Shown piece by piece: positions 22,901-34,100 of a stretch of 64,000 nt of DNA (the first letter of the stretch is position 1; each line of letters starts with the position of its first letter). Origin of the DNA: Phaeoceros laevis (Eukaryota > Anthocerotophyta > Anthocerotopsida > Notothyladales). The position numbers and the translations under genes are program-made. A model generated the notes under the pieces. That model was given only the letters and a program-made list of their open reading frames with translations. It had not been told where the DNA came from and made no database searches. Where the stretch lies: assembly GCA_049999765.1 (NCBI GenBank), contig JBNGIQ010009002.1, forward strand, positions 62,001 to 126,000, read 5' to 3'.

Positions 22901-23600
22901 TTGTCATGACTAGCAATCAGGGCTGCCCACTAGGCCAAGAGGCGCTTTGTGTATGGACAAACTCTCCGAAAGGGAACTTCTCAACAAACTCGGCCTGCTC
23001 ACCTCTTCTCCAACTTCTCCAAGTCTTGAAAACCCGCTCTTGCACATTCTCTTGCCAGCATTGCCTAGACAGCAAAGGATTATATTCTGAATGTCAGGAA
23101 CTTCACATGTCTAACATCCACACTGCCTGAAGTTTCCTGAAGTTTTCTGCAGTTTACAAGATTTTGCAAGGCATGGCCATCAGCCGAAGGGGTGACTCAA
23201 TCTCTGTGACTTACCCACAATGTCCCACATACTAAATGTGGATTACTACTACTACCATGTGCCTTGTCCTCCAAATAAATTCTGGGCATTCTACATTAGC
23301 CCTCTCAAACCCTGTGAACCCTATGTGTACACCCGGTTCGCACCTGAAACCTACAAACCCTATGGACCCCGGACCCTTCGTGAGCCACACTTGACAATGT
23401 TCATCAGCGAGAGGAATTAACAAGTGATAATTTGAGAAAGCATGGTCCCGCTTATGTTACACACGATCAGCTCAACTTGGGGTTGTCTTCAGCTTGTACC
23501 CGTGGTCTACCCCGTGCTGACACACACAAGGTGACAAGAGGGGGCATCTGGGCCTTTTACGTCTGGTCTTTCACCAGCAAGCACCTGAGGGAGAAGCGTG
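22901..23600. other. No gene seen
   Basis: Possible further decayed PPR-related sequence at the left end. Otherwise there are no recognisable features. Confidence 0.4.
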
Positions 23601-23924
23601 TCAAGTAAATAGGCTAGCCCGGCGTCCCGGCGCCGCTTCCAGTCTTCCAGAGGCTGGCCTTCCTAGGGTGTCGCGCGCCGTTGCGCCCCGTCCGCCGGCC
23701 AATCTGTTCTGCCTATCCATCCACTCCGGCACTCCACTGTCCGACCAGTAAATACCACCGGGCCGGGTGGTGACCTGCTTTTCCGCTGCAGCCCGCTTTG
23801 GCATAGCTGCCTTGAACATGGGGTTGGCCCTTTGAGATGCCGTCAGGGCTGCAGTTCCGTCTCTCCAGCGAATGACCTCAGCTGGAATCGCACCGAGACT
23901 ATACATAGCCTGGCGTTTGGCCAT
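23601..23924 (-). CDS. Uncharacterised small protein (107 aa)
   Basis: The ATG at 23924 opens an uninterrupted 107-codon frame beginning MAKRQAMYSLGAIPAEVIRW and containing GGIYWSDSGVPEWMDRQ. The frame continues upstream without a stop to 24041, where composition looks like a GC-rich leader. The residue mix up to about position 75 looks protein-like, with balanced hydrophobics and Trp/Tyr. The C-terminal third is Arg/Gly/Ala-rich and could be spurious. I do not recognise a family. It lies divergent from the CLC gene, with about 515 bp between starts. Confidence 0.4.
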   Translation of the reverse strand: MAKRQAMYSLGAIPAEVIRWRDGTAALTASQRANPMFKAAMPKRAAAEKQVTTRPGGIYWSDSGVPEWMDRQNRLAGGRGATARDTLGRPASGRLEAAPGRRASLFT

Positions 23925-24439
23925 TATGCGAGCAGCGGCGCTTAGCCGCGGCCTGTCCTCCCCCCCGATCCTGCGGACTCCTCCCTCCCTGCTGCTCCCT
24001 CCCGGGTCCCTCCAATTCCTTCCTTCCCATGGTCGCCGCATTCGCTTCTTGGCGATCCGATCCTGCCCCGGCCGGATCGCTTATATTGCCGCCACCGGTG
24101 CGCCATTGCACCATTCCCACGCCGGCCTTGGAAGCCCGCCTCCAGCTCAGTCGGCTGCTTCCCATGCTTCCGCGGGTGTTGATGTAGTGTTGACTCAGAT
24201 CCAGGTTCTTCCCATCCAGAGAGCGTCAAGTTTCAGACGCGGATGAGGAATTCTTCTTGCTTAGGCTTCAAGATTGCGCAACTCGGATGCGCTTTGGACA
24301 ACAGGTTGCCAGCGGAAGTTGAGCAAGAAGTGGTCATGAATGAATGAACTAGCGGAGGGCAACTGCGTGAGCGGTGCAAGGCGCCATCTTGGGGGACCCG
24401 GGGTGTAGTTTGTAGCACTTTCAAGACCTGTAGGTGAAG

Positions 24440-27400
24440 ATGGTTGCTTCTGGAGGGGAAGACGTGGTGTTGGATGTTTCATCTGCCTGCAATGGCGGCT
24501 TGCACGAGCCTCTGTTGGGAAAGAGGAAATCGGTGGACCGAGCCGGGGCGCGCCCGCCTCCCACCGAGTCGACTGTGGAGAGCCTCGACTACGAGTGCGT
24601 CAGCGACCTGACCATCGCTGTTCTTCTGTCTGCCGCATAATTTTGTGTGCTGCCCTGCCCTGCCCTAGCCAGGGCTTTAATTTGCCAAATCCCTCAGGCT
24701 GATTGTGGGACGCGTGCAGAATCATCGAAAACAGCCGGCTCAGCTCGGACTGGCGATCCATGCCGCAGGGCGACATTCTGCAGTACCTGGTGGCCAAGTG
24801 GGTGCTGGCTTTCCTGGTGGGCCTGTCCACCGCCCTGGTGGGCTATGGCTTGAACATGGCCATCGAAAACATTTGTGGAGTGAAGTTTCTTGTGACTTTG
24901 CATTTCATGAACTCCGATCGGTGAGCACCTCCTACGATTCCCACCACATCAATTATTTTTTTTCCAATCTGCCTTCCTTGCGCTCTGAACAGCAATTAAT
25001 CGTGCATCATCCTCCGTGTGCAGAGAGTTCTTGGCCTTCTTCATTTACCTGGGGTGGGGTTTGGTTCTGGCCGGTTTGTCTGCGTCCATGGTGGTCTACC
25101 TGGCTCCCGCGGCAGGGGGCTCAGGAGTCGCCGAGGTGAAAGCATACCTCAACGGCATCGATGCCCCCGACATCTTCACCCCGCGCACCCTCTTTGTGAA
25201 GGTGACAATCTCCCCACCTCTCGCTAGCACCTCGTCCTAGCTAGCTAGCTAGCCTTCAAGATTCACTTTCAAGAGCAAATGTGACTGGTCCAATTTGAAA
25301 TTGGTTGCGTTGTAATCATCAGATTGTGGGGGCCGTTTTCTCCAACTCTGCGGGACTGGCTCTCGGAAAAGAGGGTCCTCTAATGCACATCGGCTCCATA
25401 ATCGCCGCCATTCTGGGCCAAGGCGGCTCCACCAAGTACCACCTCAAATGGAAGTGGCTCAGGTTCTTCAAGAACGACAGGGACCGCCGGGACCTGGTCA
25501 CCTGCGGCATTGCAGCTGGAGTGGCCACAGCCTTCAGGGCGCCAATTGGAGGCGTCATTTTCGCCTTTGAGGAAGCCGCATCCTGGTACTGAAGTGTCCA
25601 GAGCACTTGATATGGTCTACCTGTAGGAAGTGTTAATTTTATTCATGAGCTGTTTGTCTGATGAATCATCACCTGTCTACTACATATATGTACAGGTGGC
25701 GCAACCCTCTACTGTGGAGGGCATTTTTCACCACTGCCACTGTCGCTGTCACTCTGCGCACCTGCATCAAGTGGTGTGCCAACGGCGCTTGTGGCCTGTT
25801 TGGAGAAGGCGGTCTCATTCTGTTCGACATCAGTGAATTCAACGGGGATTATGGCCTGCTGGAGCTGGTGCCTGTCGCAATTCTGGGCGTCATGGGGGGC
25901 TTTCTGGGAAGCCTTTTCAACAAACTGAATTTGGATTTGGTGGCCACCACCAAGCGGTTCTTCTACCAGTGGTAAGTAAGCATACATCCACCATTTCGGT
26001 GATGTTTCAATTCTTTCAATTCAAGTCCACTGTAATTGATTGATTGATTCATTCATTCATTCAAGGACTTGTCATTCTTCTCCACAGTATACTGTAATTC
26101 ATTCATTCATTTGATGTGGTGGTGTGGCAGGAAGAAGCCGAGCTTGCAGATTGTGCAAGCCCTGCTGGTGGCCTGCTTCACGGCCGTGTGCGGCTTCTGC
26201 CTGCCGTGGCTGGCCACATGCAAGGCGTGCCCGGAGGGGGCGGAGGTCTGCCCCACCGTGGGCAGGGTGGGCAACTACAAGGCGTTCGCGTGCCCCGCGG
26301 GCCAGTACAACGACCTGGCGGGCCTCTTCTTCAACACCAACGACGACGCCATCCGCAACCTCTTCAGCGTGCGCACCCGCAACGAGTTCACCCACGCCTC
26401 GCTGGCGCTCTACTCGGTCACCATGTACACGCTGGGCGTGATCACCTACGGCGTGCCGGTGCCCTCGGGGCTCTACATCCCCGAGATCCTCACCGGCGCC
26501 GCCTACGGCCGCATGGCGGGCATGATGATGAACGACTGGTACGGCCCGCGCCGCCTGGACGAGGGCGTCTACGCCGTGCTGGGCGCGGCGTCCATGCTGG
26601 GGGGCTCCATGCGCATGACGGCCGCGCTGCTGCTCATCCTGCTGGAGCTCACCAACAACCTCATGATGCTGCCGCTCATCATGTTCGTGCTCCTCATCTC
26701 CAAGACCATCGGCGACTACTTCAACGACGGCATCTTCGTCTCCCACGTCCTGCTCAAGGGCCTGCATTACATGAACGCCGCCCCGGACACCTTCATGCGC
26801 CAGCTCACGGCGCGGGACGCCCTGGTGAAGAAGCCGCTGCTCACGCTGGCCAGGCTTGAGCGGGTGGGGGCCGTCTACGACGTCCTGTGGGACACGTACC
26901 ACAACGCGTTCCCGGTGCTGGAGCGCACCGCCGATGGCGCCGGCGAGGTGCTCATGGGGCTGGTGCTGCGCCAGCAGCTGCTGGTGCTGTTGCGGAAGAA
27001 GGCGTTCCAGGCCAGCCCGGCGGTGAGCTCCGGTGGGGGCCTCCTCTGCAGCTTGGCGCTGGGGAAGCCGGGCACGGGCAAGGGGCTCAGAATCGAAGAC
27101 ATCCGGCTCGCGCCGGAGGAGCGCGACATGTTCGTGGACCTCTACCCCGTGTGCAACACCTCGCCCTACACCGTGGTGGAGAGCATGTCCCTGTGCAAGA
27201 CCTACACTCTGTTTCGGCAGCTCGGTTTGCGCCACCTCTGCGTCCTCTCCAAGACGCCTCAGGTAATTTATAACCAAGCCAAGCCTGCTTTGGTAATAAC
27301 CTTGTGTTTCTGTTTTGCGAAACGTCAATCAATCAATCACATCTGCTGCTAATTGGTGCCCTTCTGTGTTCAGCACGGGCCACCCATCACTGGGATCTTG

Positions 27401-27514
27401 ACGAGGAAGGACTTCGATGCCGACCGGCTGCTCAATCTCTACCCCCAATTGAGGACAAAGTACCCCAGAAAAATCCACTGCTTCCCGTTTCCCTTCAGAA
27501 ACACGTCCAGGTGA
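24440..27514 (+). CDS. CLC-type chloride channel/exchanger
   Basis: Exons 24440-24594, 24720-24920, 25024-25201, 25323-25585, 25696-25971, 26131-27262 and 27374-27514 give 781 aa, the usual plant CLC length. The N-terminal ESTVESLDYE is the plant CLC lead-in. The selectivity loop reads GGSGVAE, with Ser at about 152 where nitrate-selective CLCa has Pro; the usual GSGIPE has Pro in place of this Ala. The gating Glu is in GKEGP (about 195). The proton Glu position is kept in FAFEEAASWW (about 261-262), which suggests an anion/H+ exchanger. CBS-domain sequence follows the membrane part, ending near HGPPITGILTRKDFDADRLL. The location is probably tonoplast or another endomembrane. Exon 6 is strikingly GC-rich compared with the other exons. 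Confidence 0.95.
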
Positions 27515-28157
27515 CTCCATATAGTTTAGCAAAAGAGTATGTATATAATTTAGCAGGGCTGCTTCCATCAGCAGCACTCTGCAGGTTGTGTAGCTCCGGA
27601 ATCCATTCATTCCTTGTGCCACTAGTCAAATAGTTTGAATAAGCCCCTCCCTGTAAGTGCTTCAGACTCTGACAAACTATTCTTCCATGTACCAGTAGTA
27701 TGAGCTCAGCTTCATCGGATTTATGTCCACCTATGGGTATATACAATTCATTCCCATTCACTAGAGTCATAGCAGACTGTCCCAGTAGTATGAGCTCAGC
27801 TTCATCGGATTTATGTCCACCTATGGATGTATACAATTCATTCCCATTCACAAGAGTCAAAGCAGACTGTCCCATCACCGACTCACCTTGCTGGCAAATT
27901 GGCAACTGAACATCGACATTCATTCCAATTCGAAGAAATCAGAGAGCTACTGATTGCTGTAAACTGAACATGGACAAAAACTACAGAATCCCCAAACCGT
28001 CAGGACGGTAGGTACCGTTTGCAAAAGAGAGGCTGATTGGGTTCCACGTGTCTGCCATGTGTGGGAAAGACAAAAGGATAGGACAACTTTGTACACAGAT
28101 TTCACAATACTGTAGGTATATTGCAGCGCGTGACAGCAGGCTCCCTATTTTGGCTCC
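27515..28157. other. Convergent 3' region between CLC and separase
   Basis: Non-coding. It contains the 90-bp tandem duplication listed separately and 3' UTRs from both sides. Confidence 0.5.
27691..27870. repeat. Two 90-bp tandem repeats
   Basis: Units begin with (c)ccagtagtatgagctcagc at 27691 and 27781 and differ at only a few bases. Because 90 is a multiple of three, open frames run through both strands, but no protein family is recognisable. Confidence 0.9.
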
Positions 28158-31100
28158 TTACGTGGATTGGATTGGCGTAGGGATGCCGTAACAAACGGGT
28201 GCTGCTCCTATCAGGAAGGGGAGCTTACATGCTGACCTTCCAGCCGCGACTGAACCCATGTGCACTTGACTGGGCGTTGCTGACCTGGAAACAACCGCCG
28301 GATGCTCCAGCGTTGTCGACAGCACATTTGACCCGCGGTCGTCGATGCTGCACAAGCTCCGAGCAGCTTTTTTCTCTTTTGTTTCTTCGTCACCTTTACC
28401 ATCCGAGAAACCAAGCCAGCTGTGCAGCAAGACTCTGCTAAAGCGATCAATATCGCCATCCGTGACATCCCACAGGTTTGCAATCGCCGTGGGGCAACCA
28501 GCCATGAGGTACGACAACGGGACCCCTACTGGATCATAGTTGCCGCGCCACGCTAGCCGACCGCTCCCGCAACCCATGAGCAGAGCAGCCGCGCAATTGT
28601 CCAGTCTACGAATCCGTCGTCCGGACAGGTATTGTTCACCTGCAAGCCAGCTTCCTTAGTGAGCAGGCGACCACCTCTTGTGACCTGAGACGAACTACTA
28701 GTACAGTAAAAACAGCAGCCACGAAGGAAAAAGTGCTCACCGCTGCCATGGCCAAAATAGATGAACAAATCATGCTCCAGGAGACCCTCCATAACCTCAT
28801 CCACACTGGGTACTTCACCTGCTTTTCCCTGCAAAAGCCAAAAGCTACTTTCAGGCTCAATCGCGTTGAGACACGCACTCCAACATACATCTTCTCAAAA
28901 CAAGGACTGACCTTCCATCCTTCTTCATGGGCAAACCAGTCTTCAAAAGCCGCTTGTGTGCTTGCCAAGTCACCACTTGGATTGAGGAGGTAGAAAGAGT
29001 TCCTTGCGTTCACAGAGCGACTACCTGTTCTCTCCGCTCTTCTTTTTCCGGCATGACCACCCGGTAAGGCCTTGTCTGCCATCTCGTAAGACTGCTGCAC
29101 CATAAGTGCATGAATACTACCCAGCGACGGCATGCGGTACATCTCGCATTGCCGGACACATGGAAGACTCTCCCAAGGTAAAACCTGTGACCAAAACCAA
29201 CTCGTGAGCAATTCACCATTCTTACCTCACCGTTCCAGAAGAATTGCGTCCTATATCCTGGATGTAAGGCAAGCAAACCTGGAGGTTTCCATCAAGAACA
29301 AGCTCCACAGGTAGCCTGCTCAGCAACTGGTACCCTGTCTTCGACGAACACGCTCCAGTAGATTCTTTTTGCTGGCCCGCCACTCGTTTTGCTGGACGTC
29401 TGTTCCTGGTTTTACCTCGCATACGGTTTCCGGTCTGGCCTTCGCAAGTGGTGGCATCATCTGTGTTTACCTCTGTGGAAGCCTTGTAAGCTGCGATAAA
29501 TTCCTCAGCAGCTGCAGAGATGACCTGTTGACGTCTAGCTGATAGTCTGTCAGAACTTAGACCACCCCCAGGAGTTGACACTCCCCACCCCATGATCCAA
29601 GCTATGCCTGCCTCAAGCTGGCCGCTTGTTAAAGAGCTCAACCCTTGCAGAAGTAGGTAAACAAGTTTCTCATCAACCTCAACGCAGAATTTGTCTTCAT
29701 CGTCTTGCTTCACAGTTGACTGCAACCTTTTGCGCAGTTTCTTGGCAGACTTTTCCATAACATCAGCAACAACAACATTTGAAGGGCTTCCCATAAGAAA
29801 ACATTTCCAAGGCCCGAGCCACTGGTCTTCAACCACACTGGATGACAAAACAAAGATATTAGGCAGAGTAGAGCAGTCCCAAAAAATTTCGGAATGAGAA
29901 GCTGGCAGGCTGAAACAGATTAAAAAAAGACTGCAAGTACAAAGTGTACCATAGCAGAGAAGATAGTCTGGAATCGAGTTCTGTCCTCCACTTCCACCAT
30001 GCGCTCTTCTGTGCAATTGTCATCATTGGCCCAGTTCCTATTGTTGATATACGGCTTTCTTCCATTATTGAGGCGAACTCTGGGATCACGCTCTCTAGAA
30101 ATATATTTTCATGTCGGATTACTTCTTCGCAGTCATCAGTCTGACTGCCACGGTTGTCGTCCACATAATATGGCGAACAAAGACCTGCAAATGAGAGAGA
30201 CTATTGAGATCCAGCTCAATCACCAGAAGACAATCAACACGATACAGCTGGAAGCGGAAAGCTCCAGGCAGTGATGCAGTGCAGGGTAAGCTTCACCTTT
30301 TGTAAGAGGAACAGCTGGTACTATCATCACCACGGGTCCCATTTGAGAACCCAAATGAGTGATTAACAGCCACACCGCAGTCGACTTTTGTTCCGGATCC
30401 AGAAGGAAGGCATGTTCCCTTTCCACGACAGAGATGCAACAAACGCAGGATCCGGATAAACCCTTCACCAGAGTTTCCACACAGGCCACAACTCCGTTTG
30501 CTTCGTGTGGAACAGTCCTGTGACAAACATCGTCGTCCACAAGTCAGTAATTTGTCTCTCATGTCTAACAGTTAGATGGGAACATCCTACTTTCCACTGA
30601 CCGATCCCATTGCGGGGACAAACCTGAGAGCTTGTTCCATGTCCTCGAGACACTTTTTCCTGCCCAATGTGTGCAGACTCTGGTCACAATAAAACAGAAG
30701 CGTTGGTCAATATTCGCAATGCATGAACCTAAGTGCAGAGACCAAAACTTCAACCTGTTTGTGCTGGCACCTTTTCTGGCTCTGCAACTAAAGCTGCTAG
30801 CTTGGAGTTCACAATAGCAAGGTGCTGCTGGCGAGCTGGAGCCCCTAACGCTGCCTGGTGGAAATAAGTCGCCAAGGAATGAAGTTCTCCTAGGCTCTTC
30901 CCAGGATGCTGACACACTCCACCTGAGGAAGTTGGCACGTGCAGAAGAGCCAAGAGGTTTGCAACCTAGAGAGTTTCACAAACGGAGTTAGCCCCATAAG
31001 AGAATCCGTTCCCAGCAGCATATCAGCTGAATTTCGAATCCGTACCTTCTGAAGAAGAGGTGGCACTTGGTGGCATAAAAGCAAGGATCTGTACAGCCAT

Positions 31101-34100
31101 GTCAATGTTTGCTGAAGACTTTTCCAGTCAAGTCTGCATATAACGAGTTTCAGTCTCTTGTAAGACATGTATGTGAAGCCACAGGACCATGACAAGCAAC
31201 ATACCTTGAGTCTTCATGTGCTAGGTCTCTCCGCAGCCTGAGCCTGCTAATGTGATAAAGTAGCCATGCCTCGTCCAAAGGGAACAAGAGAGTCTCTGGG
31301 CATTCAGGGCCCTCAAAGGAGTGAGAAGCATCCTGGAATCCAGCAGATCGCAGCACAGCCCAGCTCTGTTGTAAGCTTTGTTCTGCTGAGTTGTAAGATC
31401 CCACTTTAAAGTATGTCTTTCCTGCATTGCATAACGCATCAATACAACAATGTCAGATCGTTTCAGCACCCTGATTTTCTACCATGCATACTGCACCTAG
31501 AGTCTCTGAGAACTTATGACCTTGCTGGGTTAGTGCCTGTGCCCTTAGGCGCCTGCCACTTTGTTCCCATTTTAAAACTGTCCAGGAATGCATGGATGAG
31601 ATAGACGGGAATGTTTGTTGGCCACACGGACAGCAGCATTCCTGACTGTCATGAGAGGTGCTAGCCAAATTGTGGCTCATGCTTCTTGAACCCTCTTCAT
31701 GTGCGTGCTCATTCGATGCTGTGCATACAGCTTGTGGTTCCACTCTTCCAGACTCAGTCTTTTGAGGTCTCCTGCTTACACCTGCTGAAGTATTGCTGCT
31801 TTGTGTTCTTGTCACCATTCCTGAAGTGCTTTCCAATTTCGTTGCTACTTCAGCTGTTGCATGGATCTCAGCTTCAATGCCCCCACGAGTTCTTTGCCTC
31901 CTTTGCGGCCTTGCTTTTGAAGACAGGGTCCCAGCTTTTGCTGTGCTCACACCATCACAACCTGAAAGCTCTGCAGAGCTTTTGGCAGCAGAGGCAAGAC
32001 TTTTCTGCTTAATGCGGGCGCTGCGCTTTACAGTAACTGTCTGACCAGCAGATGCACCCTTCTGTACTTGCATCACCTCTGACGCTTCTCTTTCTGTACT
32101 CAAGGATACCTGTTGCATCTCACTACATAGCAAATCCTGTTGAGACGAATCAACACAAGAACTTGGAACTGATTCAAACATCTTATTTACAGCATCAGCC
32201 CTGTGTACAGCCTCCCCTTGAAGACCTTGGCTGAGGCCATTTCCGAGTTGGCCTTCACCCATAACGGTTTTCTCACCAGGGTAGCTATTTACCCGTCCTA
32301 AGCCACCACTGCATATGCAACCACCAATCAAATAGCGTGTTTCCTCATGAACACTTTGGTAGCGATGCAAAGCATGATCGAAACTGGTTGCAGAAGTAGC
32401 TATCGCCCTTTCCGAGGCCAAAGCTGACATTATGTTTTCATCACTACAGTGACGAAGCATATCTCCAATCCTTACTTGCAACAAGGCCTTTCCTGCCTGA
32501 ATACATAACTTACATGACAAATTTGCATCAACCTCACGATAAACCTCTTGAGCTTTTGCAAAGTGATCTACTGCCTGCTTCCACAAGTGTCGCTTCCGGA
32601 AGATGTCGCCTGGAGACAGAGAACCCATTAACGACTTTAAAACAGAATTGGCTATGATCACTCCTCTACATAAGGAGACGTACCTAGAGCTGAGGTAAAC
32701 ATTGCTTGAGCAACAGGCAGATGCAAAGCATTTGAGATACGCAGTCCCTCAACAAAGTCCTTTTCTGCTTCATCCACACCTCCAGTTCTTTCCTGAAGTA
32801 CTCCAGCCTGTCACGTTAAAGCATACGGCTGTAAGGTGTTCTTAAGGGCTGGTCTGCACCCCCTTGCTACGGAGGAAATTTGCCTCTCAAACCCAATATA
32901 CCTGGAACAGGCTCTCTAAATAATCTCCAAGAACACGCCACTGGCTGGGAATAGGACCCTGTCTTTCTGCAGAGTAGATGGCAGGCCATGCACGTGTGGA
33001 AACGTGTGCAGCGACATCCAGTTGGCTGCTGCTACCCACAACAGATGCTAAGGAACGTGATTCAGCTTCACGAACTGCCTCAATCACTGGCCTTTTCGAT
33101 GGCTGGAAGGTACGGTTAAAGCACTTCAGTCGTAGCTTAAGCGCCTCCCTTGAATCTGCCACTGCCTGCTGGCAGCAGTGCACAGTTAGGTCCTTAAATT
33201 TCAGGAAACACATTCTTGAAGCAACTTTTGGCTATGAGCATTACCTCGACTAGGTGCCCACTTTCAAATGCATGTTGACTTAGAGCATGGTACACTGCAG
33301 CAAGGTCCAACAGTGCCTGGCTTGTTTTTAGCCCCTGATAACAGTGCCACAAGTCAGTAACGGCGTCCGGTGGTTCAGCTGCATGAGCAGCTAGGCATAT
33401 TTTATAGCAGACCTATCTGAGATGAACAACTGTCTAAACGCCGTCTTACCTTCGAAGCCAGTGCAGATGCCGTCTCCTTGACTGCATCTGCTCCCACTGC
33501 CCAATCAGTTTTGTAACCTGTTGCAAATAAACCCTTGCTAAGCAGATCTCCAGCTATCAACCTCAGCCGAACATCCAGGAGAGATGACACACTATTTTTT
33601 GCGTATCTTTCCCAAGCTTCAAACGAATCTGCTTGGGTCCCAAATCTCTTCGACAGTAAGGCCGAGAACCTAAGCGAATGAGGTACACAACACAGCACAT
33701 GCCCAAGTTGTCGTTGTGCCCACAGCGAAGTGAACATCTCTTCAGCTGAGGCATCACCCCGAGCTGCAGCAAAATCAAATAGGAGGTCCTGAATCTCATC
33801 TTGCAACTCGGAAAAACCCTGCACGCACCCGTGTAGCTGGAAACATGAGCACTAGCCAAACGTTGAAGACGTAACCAAGCCCGAGTATTTATGTAATGTC
33901 ACTCACTTTCAATGCTGCTAAGTCTGCAACATCCAGCAGAAGACCTGTAGCCTCTTGCCCAAAGAGGTCAGAGGAAAACTGTGATGTGCTTCTTGGGTGC
34001 TCTTTAATAGGATCCTGTCTCCTTGAAGGTTCATCGACCAGCTGAAGAACTTCTCGCCAGCATTTTATGCCCTTGGAAAAGTCCTCAACAAATTGCTGAA

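Noticed and set aside
26099-27328. Antisense ORF of about 409 codons opposite the CLC gene
   Set aside because: It mirrors the GC-rich exon 6. Low-complexity Arg/His/Ala/Val composition and no recognisable domain mark it as a by-product of GC3 bias.
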